Positions 39,891-54,700 of a DNA stretch of 64,000 nucleotides are shown in pieces (within the stretch, counting starts at the first letter, position 1; every line of letters begins with the position of its first letter). Made by a program: the position numbers and the translations under genes. Source of the DNA: Thunnus maccoyii (Eukaryota; Chordata; Actinopteri; Scombriformes; Scombridae). The stretch covers positions 17,159,155 through 17,223,154 of the forward strand of contig NC_056544.1 of assembly GCF_910596095.1 (NCBI RefSeq), read 5' to 3'. The notes beneath the pieces were generated by a model that saw nothing but the letters and a program-made list of their open reading frames with translations, was not told the DNA's origin and searched no databases.

Positions 39891-42800
39891 AGGATGTTCA
39901 TATTAGTTAGTTAGACATAGAGATGATGAATTGGAAACCTAAGTATATCTCTGCCTGAGAAAACCACAGGGCAAAGCTTGCATGAGTCATGGGACAGTCA
40001 AAGCTTCGAATTGTACAGTCTGTCAGGCCCCTCACTCCCTGCGTTGTGTTCAGAATTCAGACTTCTGAACTGGATTCACAATAAGGGTTATGATAAAGCA
40101 TAATTAATTCTTAAGTGCATCACTCCAATTACATTATTTTGAGTGTAAAAAATGAAAAGGACACACTGCAAACTTTACATTAATATTGACCTTCCATTAA
40201 ATGCCCAAGCCCAAGAGCTTTCTGTCCTGCTTTAACATTAAGACTTCGGCAAGCCCTCTGGGGAATGTAACAGCAATGTGATGGTTTTAACAACCTCGTT
40301 TAGAACAACAAGCTTTAGACTGGTACAGCAGAGAAACACCCCGGTGCTGGATTACATGGCCTGCTGAACACAGTGGGAACAACATGGAGGTGTATTTGGC
40401 TAGAGAATATTCATTTGCTGTGTGATAATAAAGATTAGCAACCAATAGCTGGTCTGTCCATTGTGTGCTAGGCTACAGTTTTAATGTTGATTAAGTCAAC
40501 ATAGTCCAAACTGTTACTTTGGCTTTTACCAGGGTGCATTGCTATATGCAATAGGTTGTTTGGATAACAGTACTCAAAGCAGAATATTTGGGATTTGAGA
40601 ATAAGCAGTGGTAAACTTGTTTTGTGATGATGAATGAGTAATAATGTTGTGTACATTGAAATTTCATTATTATCAGTATTAGTATTAGTATTATTATTAG
40701 CAGTTGCTCAGATCCCCCCCCCCCCCCCCCCCCAAAAAAAAAAAAAAAAATATGTTAAACGAATTGTATACATTTTTTTGGTTTAATTATTTATCATCCT
40801 TATCATCCTCAGATGATAAATAGCAGGAAACTTCATTCATCAATTCTTTCTGCAAAATCATTTAAAGAATTTTCAAAAAAAAAAAAAAAAAACTTGAATA
40901 GAAATTATTTCAACACTGGTTAAATTTGTATTTGCTTCTCCAAGCTTTATTTTGTGATAAACTGCCATCAGTCGATATGTTTTATTTATTTCTGACACAA
41001 AAGTTTCCTTCTAGTTAATAAAAATGCACACAAGTGACTGTGTTTAACTTTTAAAGAATAAAACATTTAAATATCATTGATTATTCACATAATTGAAATC
41101 ATATTGGACTGCTTTGCAGCCGACACCGGCTTGGAGGACCAAATAAGAAGAAACAGTTTGAAGCCACAGCAGCAACATCTAATATTTATTTATGAGACAG
41201 AATCCAGAAAAGATGGTATTTCCGTTCCCTCCATAATTAATGAACTAAATTAAGTGGACTTGAACATGGTCAACCTGATTGTTGTGTACAACAATCTTGT
41301 ATTTCTACAGCATATTTAACAAAACTATTTGTATGTTTGCCCTCCTATTGTTGATATGTTGATGGTTTAAACTTATTTTTCAGTCACTCATTACACTATA
41401 GCCATCTTTATGAGTCTCACAACAATTAAACAACTAAACCACACAATTTCTAATGCATGTCTTGTCAGAATTACATAATAATCTATGTCACAATGTCTAT
41501 GTTATATTGTACATCTTCTGGATTAGATTTTTTCCAATGGCATAGCTCATGAATGCAGTGCTGTTTTCCCACTGACTTTTGCATATCATTTGACAAAACT
41601 CTGGTTTGCTCTTTTGTGAAAAGCAAAACAAAAGTGATTATTAGTGGAAAGCAGCTATGTTTTGTTCCTTTGTTTATGATTATAAATAATGCTAAACTAA
41701 AAGATTTACAATATTTGTATTAACCACATTATTTGAGCTTTGACAAATACGACTTTATTTGTATGTGAAGCTTTACTGGTTATCATACGAATCATGTGGC
41801 AAGATCAAAATATGGCATACATTCACACACATTCATTACTGCCTAATTTCATAACTTTTGACAGAAAAAAGTTTGGAAGTCCATCAAAAATGTGATGTTT
41901 TGTTGCATTTTAAAGTCAGTAAACCTGCTCTGTCCAGCTGACACACACTGGGCCATCAGGTCTCTTGTGCCCAGCAGGGGGCATGTTTGAACACACTCCT
42001 GTGACCATTTTTAAATGGCACTTGACATACAGCGCTGTCACACTGTTTTAATAGTTCTCTGAAAATGTGCATGTCCTTTTTATGTACTGGCATTCAGAGA
42101 TCTACCTGAAAATAATCACTTTAAGGAAAGAGGTACTGTGGTTGTTTTATTTCTAAGAGTTGAATTCTTTGAGTTGAATAGCTTGTTTAATAGATTTACA
42201 AAATAAATAACATTGTTCTCACAATACAGAATGTTTATCCTGCCAGTACAAACTAAAAAAATTAAAAGAGGACATATTCAATGTTTTCATTCAGGCGGTT
42301 AATTTGTATGAGTTGCCTTCTGTGTTCACCTTACTCACCCACTTAATGTTCCATGGTGGTAGTGGTGTGTGTTTGTGTGTGTGCATTTCAGTTTGGACAG
42401 TGTCAGACCTTTGATCCTCCCACTGTCTGCATGCCTTATTCTGGCACAAACAAAGCTTATCTGTTCACTTTTAGCGCCACTTAACCACTCCTTACTTTGG
42501 CTCTTACAGCTCATTTACATAGACTGCGCACTCAGACTTGACCTTGCATACTCATTTGCACCTTTCAAATACTTCCTTCCCACAACATGAAGTCATTATT
42601 CAAATGCTCTTCACAGTATTTTCTATAAGATTTCTCTAAATCCTAATGAGCACCATATAGAAACTGAGATCAGTAATTGCCACACACAAGCCTTTTTCTT
42701 TCAGTGGTTAACAAACTGAAACTTTAAATGCTGCGAAAAAACACACAGAAACGACCATTAGATGGAATACTCTTACAAAAACATAATAATAACTTGCACT

Positions 42801-45500
42801 GTGTTTGCAGCTCCCACTATCCATCATCCACTTTGCAGCGTTTATCCTTGTGACAGTAATTGTCATCAACACCTCCTCATTTGCAAAATACTTCTCAATG
42901 GGAGTCTGTTCTGTATAATGAGGTGATGAGAAAAAGCCTGTTTTCTTCTGTAACATATGCCTAGTCTAATGAGATGACTCAGTGTGTTCTCGAGATGCCA
43001 AATATTCACCTTTACCGCCTTCACGCTTGCCTGTGTGCATTTTCTGTGCTGTCACATGTATGTGGTTTCACACACATAAATCTTTGTCTAATGCTAATGA
43101 TATTTTCGTAGAAATGACTTCAGATTAGAAAGATAAATGCCTTAATTTACGGCCAAACCATACAGTTCCAGTGTCCAGCCTGTATACGGGTAAAACTCCC
43201 CTTGTACTGTATACTGTAAACAGGAGGCTTTCCCGAATATATAGCATATAGTAATATATAAGTATATTTTTAAAGCTATTGAGCTATTCCTGTAAGTGAC
43301 TAATTGACCATATCAAAACATTCACAGTGCAAACACAACTGTAAACCTAAGCAAATACAGTGACTAATCTAATAGTATGAATTGCTATAGTAGCCTATAT
43401 ATTACCAATTAATCTAAAGGCATACATTGTAACATTTAAGTAAATATAAATGCTTCATAATGCATATGAAAGCTGCACCCTTGTAGATCAATAACCCACA
43501 CCCTTAGGAACAAATAGGAACAATGGTAGTGAAAATGCAATTGATAACTTCATTTACAGTTTCTTCTGGCTGATTTCCAGATTTTTGACAGTAGTTTTGT
43601 GTTTTTTTCTGATGGTATTTGCAGGCATTTCTCCATCAATATCTGATGTCTGAAATGTCTGAAAAGTTCAGTATGCAACTCAGAGTAACAATGAAGCCAG
43701 ACTTTTACAATATCTGTGGTTATTTCTGTCATAGATGTTATATTCAGAGATATTTTCTCTCTTAATTTTTGAGGTGAGATGACAAAGAAGTAAATGAGGT
43801 GAAACAGTGTCAACATTTGTTTTATATTTATACAACGTATTCATAGTTTTACATTAGGTTTTTATTAACAGTTTTACAGTCTCCAAACACCCTGAAGAAT
43901 CTCTCTCCCTGCCTCTGCCACTCTTTGTTCGCTCTCTTCAGTACTCTTTCTAACTTCGTAAAATAAACAATAGCTTGCTCAACAGTATGACTGATTGCTG
44001 ATTGTTAATCATTTATCAGGTAACTAACGGTGCCATGTAAGGACAATGGAGTGGCCGTTGGTTAAACCAGGACATATGGATCATATTAGACTCATCATCA
44101 AATGCATTGTGTAGAAAGTAGGAGCGTCCCTCAAGCAGTGAATGCCTTGATACAGGGAGTTCTAATGTGGACATTATTATTCAGTTAGTACTTCCTTGGT
44201 TTGCTTGTAGTCAAGGTATTATTTACAAATGGAAAAAAAAGAAGAAACAAAGTTTGAATTGTGCAAAATATTTATCTACTCGAAATATTATTTTCTGTAC
44301 TGAGATTTACTTTGATATCTGTGAGAATTTGTCCAACATGGTGTCACTTTTTCAACTGTGGTGACTTCTTCATTTGAGAATGAGGCTCTGGATTTGTAAC
44401 TCCAACTCTAGAGGGCCCTGTAGTCAGAGGTGGAGACCACTGCTGTGCCTCTATAGCGTGACTGGGCAGAACACAGCTGTCAAGAGGTGTGGAAAGGCCT
44501 CTCTGCTGCTCTCAGCTGTGAAAACAGTTAACAAGAAGCCCCTCTCACACACATCCACACACACAAACAAACACAGACACAAGAAGATTTATTGCTATAT
44601 TACACCTTGTGACTTCTAAAAATCCTAATCATGTCATAGATTACTGTATCAGTACGTGTAATGGCCTCTGTGATTGTGAACTGACAATAAAACTACAGTT
44701 TTAATTGGTCTACCCGGCACAGCGCTAATTTGTTTTTATCAGTTGGCACAGTTCTTCCTGATGTTGTAAATATGGACAGTTCCACAGTAGCCAATATAAA
44801 GCAGAATAAAACATGATAAAGGTGGTATTATTCACAGTACTGACTCAGAAGCTGTAACATATGCTTATCGAAAGGAGCAATAAAGTCATGAACCACATCT
44901 ATAGAATGACTAATCGCAGTTTACAACGAAAAAATGATGACGCAAAGATACGTTTTAGCCCTTCTTATCTCAAGGTTCACATTGTTTTTGCTGATATGCT
45001 GTCATTTCTAAACCATACTACAGGTGTCATTTAAAAACATGATGACGAGCATCTAACTAGGCCACATACCTTATTAAAATTCCATCATATGGGCTACAAA
45101 GAGGATATTGTTTCACCGTTTATTGTTCCAAACAGTAAAATGACTCATTGATTATGTGAGTTTCAACTGAATTCATTTAAAGTTTAACCAAGGCACGGCT
45201 TGTAAATCAAGTCATTCAAACAGATTAATAAGGCTGTCTGACATCATCATGAAAGCAACATTATTTATCATTAACCTGAAAACTTATAGAGGAAGTGTGA
45301 TTCACTGGGCTAGGCAGGCTTTTTTCTTGAGATGCTCATGCAGCTTCTCGACAGTCTTGATGCACAATAAAAAAAAACATTAGAGCTGCTGCAGCAAAAG
45401 GATTTGATTTAAAATAAATGTCATTTATTCAATTTTATTAACATTCTGTCAAGCAGGATATAGCAGTATTAATTGATTTTTGGGGGGTGTTTTGGGGGCA
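39891..45500. other. Gene-poor region, second part
   Basis: No recognisable exon. It contains the C/A homopolymer junction (40714-40750), an A run near 40876-40891, a TG run at 42365-42382, and otherwise AT-rich sequence. Confidence 0.55.
40714..40750. repeat. Adjacent homopolymers C20 then A17
   Basis: An uninterrupted run of 20 C (40714-40733) passes directly into 17 A (40734-40750). Length may be affected by sequencing or assembly error. Confidence 0.9.
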
Positions 45501-45742
45501 GCAGAAAAAGCCATTAACACAATATCTATTGCATGTCTGTCTGTCCTGGGAGAGGGATCCCTCCTTTGTTGCACTTCCTGACTTTTCTTCCATTTTTTTC
45601 TTGTTAAGGGTTTTTTAGGGAAATTTATTTGAATCAAGGTCTAAGGACAGAGGATGTTTTGTTCTGTATTGCTGTACAGAATGTAAAGCTGCCTGTGTGA
45701 TTTGTGATATTGGGCTGTACAAATAAAATTGACTTTGATATA
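45480..45742 (+). repeat. Retroposon (SINE/LINE) 3' end
   Basis: The words CTGTCCTGGGAGAGGGATCC, GGTCTAAGGACAGAGGATG and TGATATTGGGCTGTACAAAT followed by AAAATTGACTT match a very common teleost retroposon 3' end. The 5' part is missing or too diverged to place. Confidence 0.7.
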
Positions 45743-48700
45743 TTATCACCTCATAAAGTTGTAATGCGTTAGCAAATTGCCTATCTACACATCCAGCAGA
45801 CAAGGACAAACAATTACTATTCATTTGGACTTTCTGACTACCTGATGAATGTAAGTCCAATATTCACTCTTTTTCTACCTCTATTTCAGTCTCCACCAAC
45901 TCCTGAGGAAATAGCTGATTATTTAGTGACTAAATTCTCTATGTTTACCAGCTAAATGCTAACTTTGTCTGTTTGCCATTCAGTGCTGGGCAGGTAGTGT
46001 AAAGTTGGTTTGTCAGAGGTTTTTTTGCTGAGAGAGTGACAAGAGTGAACTGAAACAATTAAGTTGTGGGCCGTAAAACCAAAACAGTGAGCTGAAAGAT
46101 GCTAAAACGCTTCATAGAGCTAAAGGAAACAGAAAATATGGGTAATTCTCTGGGTTGGTCACTGCAATTTACCCATTTTATTTTACATGTAGTCATTTAA
46201 TCCCTTCTTAATGTAAAAATATTGATTAGTGCAGCTTTAAATGAAGATAAAACATAGGGTCTGATTCAAATCAGAGAAAGAAACATGTCTCATCAAAGCA
46301 CAGACAATACATCATTGACCATTCATTTAGATTTTATTCATTCAATGAGTTCTTAGTAGAACAGATCAATTTTCCCACGGCATGGATCAGAGTTATATGT
46401 TTTCCATTCACTCTTTATTGACTGTGCTATCATATTTTTGGTAAAAGGTAATACAAACATGAAATCTCTGTCTGTTGTTGTGGATATGAAGTGTGCATCG
46501 TGGCTGTATAATGGGACAGAGCCAGTGGTTTGTGGACTCGGATCGAACATAGACCTGACTAATGTTTATCTGGACCTGCTGGGACATTCCTGTATCAGAA
46601 AGTTGGGCATGTCAGTTTTGGGGTGGAGCCAGACACAGGTTTGTTTATGTCCTTAAGCCCACATCGCGTGCCAGACGGGAGTCACCCATGTCAACACCAA
46701 TCCTAAAGCATAGAATTCCCTTCCATAGAGACATTAGTCATTACTGTTTACTACAGGCACTGTTTGTGTCATTACTTGTGTCTTACTCGTCAGTTAGATT
46801 ATTAAGTAAGCTTTAAAATCCCCAGAAGAATAACACTGAGGAATTTTAGGGCTGTTTGTAGATGTGTGCCTTACTGCTTCTCCTCAGACTGTTTAGATAT
46901 GAGCCTCACCCCAACTGACAGCTTTCATTTAAGTAATGCTGCTTTTATTGTGGAACTATTTCACTGTCACAACTGGAAGCGTATCTGTGTTCAGGTGCTA
47001 GATAGGTTTCATTTCCTCAACTGAAATGCAAAGTTTTATTTAAAATTCTTCCAAGATGTCCACATGCAGAATTTTATGAGACATTTCACTTTTTCTCATG
47101 TTGCACATACACATAAAACTAGTGAAAATGTGGAAACATTTACTGCTGTAAACCTTTGCCAAGAAAATCACAATGAGAAGTTCATAAGTTAACAGTTAAC
47201 TACAGTTAACATCTTTTCAGATCAACTACGAGTGGTTGCTTGGCAGCATGTGTTTAACTGTGTATGTGTTCAACGCTGGTCAAAAACAGTTATAAAACAT
47301 CACTCAGTGCTCATACACAGCAGTGATTAAAGTTTCCAGAGAGCCATTATTACATAGACACTGATGCTGTACAATTACAAACATCATATTTATGGGTAGA
47401 AAAAAAATCCAAACTACAGTATAGTGTAAATATTACGTGTATGATTCAGGACAAAGTCAAAGTATCACCTAATGTATGTATGTGTTATAATATAAGGTGT
47501 TATATGTTTTTATTAAAGGATTTAAAGGGAGGTTTATTACAATCTTGGTCGAATTGCCATACTTTCACTATCATTTTTGTTGGTTATAATAACATTGTAC
47601 AAACCAAAGTTATTGCTGAAATCTGGCAATGTCAGCAATCTTACTACAATTAAGTCCAATAGGGCAAGAAATATGACCTGTGATATGGTCAGACAGGTTG
47701 TGAATAAGCCGACAATTATCTAAAACACTTAATTTGGAGGTCAAACCCAATATGAGCGCACCTAAGAGATCAGCATAGTAATCCCTGTAAATTGTGATAG
47801 AGGTTTACGATGGACAAGTTTTGGGTATAATTTTACCATTCACATTTCTTTTGTCTTTCTTATTAGTTTGACTACGCTGAGGGTTTGTTTAAAAGCCCCA
47901 TCTGGCCTCTTTTTTTGGATGCTGCTGAGTTACCAAGAAAGAATAATATAATAGTGAAAATTTAAAAAAATCCTTTAAGGACCTAGTCTCTCTTATAAAA
48001 GGCTCTTCATTTAGTCATGCACATAATTGACTCATGACCTAAACATTTTATTTAATAAATAAAACGTATTAATGTTGTTATATCTCCAATGACCATCATG
48101 CATCAGCCAGTTAGCATACTGTATGTTAACATAGCCACTATATTTAACGAAGATGGCACCACCCTAGTTTGTTAGTTCTTGTGTAAAAAAAGATAATCTA
48201 TTATGATATTTGATGCTTATTCTTGATGCTGTGTTGCATTGTGTTGAGGACACAGATAGTAATGAATAATATGCCACAACAGAAATAACAATGTGCAGGC
48301 ATATAATACTACCTATTGTAATGTGATAGCAGCTAAAAACAACTTCTGTTCAACTCCATGCATGTTCAGTGCTCTTGTTATTCTGCTGTTATTATTCTGT
48401 TCCACCCTTTCCCATTATATCTGAATGGCTTGCTTACTAAAAGAATCCACTGAGGATTTACCTAAATGTTTTTCTGAGGCCTTGACCTTATGTGTCATGA
48501 TGAGTCATGCTTTGTTTATGGTTTTCTGAATTGACATCACAACCTCCCACACTCAGATATGCTCGCTGTTTTTTTCACAATGTAATCATTTACCAGGAAA
48601 AAACATGTCATCTCTTGAACGCTACACTTACACTGAATTCAGCTTTGTGCCAAAGTGTTCTTGTTCAGCTGATAAACAAGCATACTTGTCATACTTGCAG

Positions 48701-50458
48701 TGCCCATAATACTGTCTAGTAACTTGCAGCATGATGTAGAGAAAGAAAATCTTTAGAGCCTGAGATTTTTCACTGTGATTTTAGTTAAGCAGTTAGCACC
48801 TGTGCTGCGAGGAATTTCAGCTATCCCCAAAAACTTTCTGGCTCTCTTGAAACATGATAAACTGTGTTAATTGTTGTTTCTTTCAAGTGTTTAAGAGGTC
48901 AACATTTTTGTACAGTTGAGGACATTTGATCATTTTATTGCAAGCTTTTTCTAAATCTAATGCCTTTCAAGTTCAACTTGTTGGAAATGTATTTAGGGCA
49001 ATATTTTACAATTAATTCAGAATTTGCAAATATAAGGTGTGTCCAAATTTAAAAGCAGACAAAAGTGCCAGTCTCCCATGTCTCTTTCTGCAGTCACAAT
49101 GGCATTGTGTTAGCCCTTTCCTCAACTATTTTTGTGCCCTTTTACCTCATAGTTTGCTGTTTTGTTGGTAGTGGTTGTTTGATGCTGAATGAGGATCAGA
49201 TTACAAAGGGTTTGTTTTGATCTCACTCTACAACGTGGCAGGCTTGGAATGACAAGAGGTCAATGGACGGGAAATGCTTTCATCGTGTCTGACTCTTTGA
49301 CTCTGGCCCTCCATTGTGTTTATGGGCTAAGTTCATGCTTCTTAATGGAGTTCCCAGATCATCATTAGATGCCAAGATTTTAAGAGACATCTTTACTTGC
49401 CGCTGCTCTTAACAGTAAATTGCACATGTATTCACAAATATACACAAACATACTGTATGAAATTCTGATCTTATAATCACAAAACAGTGTACGTTTTCAA
49501 GTGTTCGTTTTTGTTTTACTAATCTAATAAATAAACATATTCACAGATTTTAGGCAAATAATTCAAAGTTAAAATGGCCATATGGCATCAAAATGATGGG
49601 ATTTCCTCTCTATTCCCTCTGGCGTACTGTGGTGCTCCTCTTCCCTGATGTCACGGTCTGGGTTAAAGGTGAGAGACAAACCGCAGACCTGCAAAGGATG
49701 GACGCCCCTGTTCTTCAAAGAGACTAAAATAGCAATTACAATTCACCCGAGCTCCCATTCAACCTCATCATAACCCACCTTCCCTATTCAGACCTGACAA
49801 ACACTGGGTGTAGTAAAGAAAACATCCTTTCACGGGTTGTCCCATTGCCAGTTTCCTGAGATAGGTATACCCAGTCTCTTGCAAAGCGTCTAAGAATCTG
49901 AACTTCCCTGTTTAGCAACAACAGACTGCTGGTGATTCATCACAGTGGGTTGTGATTCTCTCTGAAGATTAAAGACTGGGAATAAGTTTGGTCTATCAAA
50001 TACAGTTAACCAAATAATAGCGTTTATCAGCTTTTTAGGGTATGCTGTTTCCATGAAACAGATTTTCTTTCACTTGACTGTATTGTTTTGCAGAAGAATG
50101 TTTCAGTCTCCCATTAGATCCTTGTGTATGCTCCAGCATGTTTTTGTGAGTTCAGTCATCGTATATATGCACTTTCAGACAGTTCATCCCTTTCTTTGTC
50201 ACCTTAATGCCTTCTGAAGGCCTGGTCACACCAGAAAGTGGCACAACAAAGTTTGCTCACAGAATAGGTGGTGACTAGAAGTCTCTGAAATCTTTTCATT
50301 AATTGCTCAGCTCAGGTTGTGAGACACTCTAAAGCTTATATGCAATTTTCATGAATCCGTCTATGCAGATGATGATCATCAGGGCGTTTCCCATAAACTG
50401 CCAAGACCCGCTAACATGCTAGCCAGCCAGGAACATACAAGTCAATCACAATAGCTTG
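45743..50458. other. Gene-poor region, third part
   Basis: No coding exon seen. The block 49600-49900 is less AT-rich and contains AATAGCAATTACAATTCACC, a homeodomain-type AT core in mixed sequence; it could be a conserved element, but this cannot be judged from one genome. Confidence 0.5.
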
Positions 50459-50960
50459 TGGATGTATAAAGAGAACTGGATACAGCATGGGAGGCGGGGC
50501 CCCGTTCATTCCTATGAAAATTGTTCAGTGGCGCATGAAGCCAAAAAAAACACTTCCCACTGTGAAGACATTACCTGGATGAAAACATAGTGCACATGCT
50601 CCATGGGCCCGATGCCCACAGAGCATGCTCACTAGAGACTTCCACCGGCAGACACAGCTATCTTCCAGTTAAGCCTTTTGGCTAACTTGAATGGGGATAA
50701 AACAATTGAATCATGAGGCTCAAAAAAATGTATCCACCGTTTTACAGCCGCTCCTTTTTCCATGATTGTGTGCAGAAAAAAAAGATTTTTGAGCCCCTGT
50801 TGGACCCGCAATTTGTAATTCCATGTTTTGGCTACTATGTCAAACTGGCTTCAAAGCCTGCTGCTGTTACTGGGGGCTTGCAATAGCTCTTAGAAATAGC
50901 TAGCTTGCTTGTAAGCTAGTTACTTCAGTCAGTAAAGGGACGAACCACGCCTCTTTTGTG
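50459..50960. mobile_element. Degraded MITE related to the 54-kb element
   Basis: The start TGGATGTATAAAGAGAACTG and inner words AGTGGCGCATGAAGCCAAAA match the terminus and interior of the MITE at 53992-54458 (GATGTATGATAAGAGCTGG; CTGGCGCATACACCAAAA). No matching right terminus is found, so the right boundary is a guess. Confidence 0.5.
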
Positions 50961-53870
50961 AAGCATGACAGAGGTGATCAACACAGCTAAAACTACAAAA
51001 GCTTCCTCTATATTGGATTCTACGGCTCTCAGCCCCACAAGCGAATCCACTGATCCACTGAGTCTGTTGTGAACTAATTTACAGCAAAAAAATTTAAAAA
51101 ATCAGTTTGAGCAGGCCTTTTCAAGAGAGGCTGGTTTTGACAGATGTTACATGAAAGACAACAGTGAACTCTCTCTAAAGTTGGTGTGCATTCCTGTAGT
51201 ACTTTTTGAGAATATTATACAAATTAAAAATTCTTAATTCCAGGCAGGTACCAGCATTTGTTGAGAATGTACCCCCAAACTTATAGCATATGAAAGGGTG
51301 GGTAATAGCCACCTTGACTCTCTGGATCCACAGCAGCACTGAGATGTGACAATACATAAGACTGACACTCCTATTTTCATTGGTTGGATTCCAGCTTACC
51401 AGATTCTGGGTGCAATTTCTGTCATCTGTTTTGAGCCTTACCCACATGAATCATACATAGATCTGGCTCATTTTCAAGCTCTCATGTTCACCAGTCATAA
51501 TCAGGAATGTTTAGATAGAAAACTGAATTATGTTGCTTTATCAGATGTTGCTGATTGGATAGATGAGAAATGATTCATGAAATGGGGTGGAGCAGAGCCT
51601 CTCACGCACCTTTACTGGCAAGAGCTGATTGGATGATTGTTGACCTTGCGACCTGCAAAGTTCTTTGAAAGTCACACTGCCCAGACAATACCTTGACCCC
51701 ATTGTATACAACAGCTGGTCAGTGACAGGAAATAGAAAAACACAAGTTGCCATGGCCCTGGGTATAACTCCTTTAAAATTGAGGGAATTATTAATTAGCA
51801 AGAAACCAGCTTTTACAGGTGAATAGTCACTGCTGATGACTTCAAAAGCTACACATGCCACATTAATCTCTCTCAGATCTCTAAAACTGAAGACTACAAG
51901 AGAACAGGATCACATTTCAAGCACAGTTTACATTCCCCTCATTGTAGACATACCACACACCAAGACACATACCCGCTTTGCGGCAGAGTGAAAATGTCCA
52001 TGCTGCTCCAAGAATTAGTTTCTTGGTTAGCAGGGGCATGTGATTCTTAAAAATGGATCATGTCCTTCTGTTAAAAACTCGTTGGTTAATGACTTAAATT
52101 CCTTAGAATAGTTATGAACTGGTAACATGGTCTGTGTTTTATAGTCATATCTTACAATCAACAACCATAAACTTTTATCATGACTTGAACTAATAAAGGA
52201 GATATCTTTAAAGGCAGAACCACAGTCACATTTTTATGTAGAGCAAGCTCCTATTTGTTGTGAAAGTACTTTATTAACAACTCTGAAATATGGCGCCATA
52301 TTTCAGATCAGCTGTGAAACTGCATTATGTCTATCAGATCCTATTACACAAATTCATGCTAAAAATGGATGAGACATCTGGACTAGCGGCATTCCTTCGA
52401 ATGATATCTGCAACGTGACAGCCAAACATGAATTTTCAAAGATTACGAGGATGAGAAAGAAGGTGTGAGAAGATTCTTTCACTGACTAACAACTTGACAG
52501 TTGTTTGTAGAAGATGATAATAATTTAAAGTGAAACATGGTCACTTTTCTCTGTTTTCTCTCCCCTTGTCTTGCACTCTCTCTGTCATGCTAACTTGTGA
52601 AAGGTAACACTTGACCTACTTAAAGTTGACTCTGACAAACTTCATTTTACCCAAGCAACACAGGGCTACTATTAGAGAAAATATTTTATTCTCTGAATCC
52701 TTATACAGCTGTTGTCATCATTTTTGTTAAGAAAAATTTATTATATATATATATGTATATATGTATGTATGTGTGTATATATATATAAACTAGTTGTCTT
52801 ACAAATGCCTGATATGATTCCATTTTTATATAAATCATTTTATATCGCATTACTTTTTTCCGCTTATATATCACATTTCTATAATGAACTCATTAGAGAC
52901 TCAATGCACTAAAATTGTCATAATAAAGCACAGGTGTGAATAAGAAAATGAATGATGGCTGAATGCCATTTAGCTGTTTCGGTTTCAGGGTCCTGTTATT
53001 GTGCATGCTGGCTCACTGTCACACTGTCATGGCTTACTGGGACACTTGAACAGAATGGGACTATCGTTAATGTTTTTAGTAACACCTGTGCTTTATTTAC
53101 TATAAGTCAAGTCTGCACTGATAAAGCCGTTTTGTGATAATCCAATGTTTTAGTTTCAGTATTGCACCATTTGTTATTGACATTAAATAGATTGTTGATC
53201 TCACTTACAAATTAACTATATACTAGACTGTATGAAAATAATTAACACGTTACACTGGTAAAATCAAGATTACTTGAAAACACCCAAACATTTATTGTTT
53301 TATATGTGTGAGGCAATATGATTATTGCTTTTTTCCATAACTCAGTGTGTCCATTTAGTGTAAACTCGGGCTTCAAAATCAAGATAACAAAGTGCTGTAA
53401 GACAATGAGGTAATGGTGCTATTGCACACTATGTGCCAATTTACTAATGACTGATGGTCACATCACATGATGATGGTTGATCATTTTTGGAAAGTTTGCC
53501 AGCTGTTACATTTTACATTAATCAAATCTCAACAGAAATGCCAAGTTGCTTCCACTTTCCCTATACAGTTCATGTATAAAAATAATTATTATATAAATAA
53601 ATACATAATTTTAAAAAACTGAATTGTTTGAGTGATGGCAATATAGTGGATGTCCCTGGACTCATGGCTAAACATTGTATAGCTCAAAAATTGGTGATTC
53701 ACTTTGAATTTGCTCATTGAAAAATAGAAACCCATAAAGTCTTTATGCTTGATAATTTCCACTGTTTTTGAGGAAGATAATTTTCAGATTTGGAATTTGG
53801 GGAAATACCTACTGCCTCCTAAATTGAACCTAAAGTACTGTAAATTGTACTGAACAAGACTAAGACTGAC
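50961..53870. other. Gene-poor region, fourth part
   Basis: No coding exon recognised. A 106-codon minus-strand frame at 51541-51861 and a 75-codon plus-strand frame at 51346-51573 have no family resemblance. A TA/TATG microsatellite occupies 52740-52788. Confidence 0.5.
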
Positions 53871-53879
53871 TCTGTGATA

Positions 53880-54700
53880 CTGTCAGAGGCCGAGCAGTGC
53901 TTTGAGCTATATGCTAATGACAGCATGCTAACATGCTCACATTGACAATGCTAAAATGCTGATATTTACTGTAGCATCTATGATGTTTACCCATAGATGT
54001 ATGATAAGAGCTGGATACTAAACAAAAAATGTCACCCATTCAGAATTGCTTGGCTGGCGCATACACCAAAAAAAGTTTCTAGCTTCCGGGTTTGTTTCTG
54101 CATTTTATGGCCCACTGAATATGCGCAGTAGTGCGAGTTCCCGCTTGACTCATGGACTTCACATTGTGATGATGTCACAGATTTTTAAATCGCTTTTTTT
54201 GGCTTGAGGAAAGTTTTACAAATATAAAACCTCTATGGATCAAAAATTCATAATAGAAAGAGTCATAATTGACGTTTGCAGTTCGAGGTGTCCTGTCAAC
54301 AGTTTTACAGACATCTCTTTTACAATGGTTGTCTATGGAGAAAATGATTTTTGGGCCGCAGAGGGATATTTCGTTGCAATACCGCGAGTGGCCACTGGGA
54401 AAAATTGGCTGCAAGGCTGAGTGGTGGAGCCTTATCCAGCTCTTATTATACATCCTTGTGTTTACCACGTTCACCATCTTAGCTCTGTGTGTTAGCATGC
54501 TAACATTTGCTAATTAGGACAAGACATGAGTTACAGCTGAGGCTGATGGCGTTAGAGAAAATTACAAGATCACCAAAAATAATTACAGTTCATCCTGAGG
54601 GGAACATGAATGTTTTTTTTCAATTTTTGTGCCCATCCATCTTGTTGGTCCATCCAATAGTTGTTGAGATGCCACTAGCATGGCTGAAGACCCAGAAAAT
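53880..54700 (+). repeat. Common teleost interspersed repeat, split by a MITE
   Basis: The words GCATGCTAACATGCTCACAT, CGTTCACCATCTTAGC, GTTAGCATGCTAACATTTGC, CAGCTGAGGCTGATGGCG, TTCATCCTGAGGGGAACATG and CATCCAATAGTTGTTGAGA belong to one repeat family abundant in percomorph genomes. It is interrupted at TGTTTACC by the MITE at 53992-54458. Remnants of the same family flank the nested complex near 39 kb. Confidence 0.75.
53992..54458. mobile_element. hAT-like MITE with perfect 8-bp target duplication
   Basis: 467-bp element. Its left end CATAGATGTATGATAAGAGC and the reverse complement of its right end CAAGGATGTATAATAAGAGC continue together into TGGATA, giving 26-bp terminal inverted repeats with three differences. 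TGTTTACC flanks it on both sides (53984-53991 and 54459-54466). Removing the insert restores the host repeat word GTTTACCACGTTCACCATC. It has no transposase, so it depended on an element elsewhere. Confidence 0.92.

Noticed and set aside
51175..51861. Opposing frames of 75-106 codons
   Set aside because: No recognised domain, no splice-site support and overlapping on both strands; more likely chance frames or repeat.
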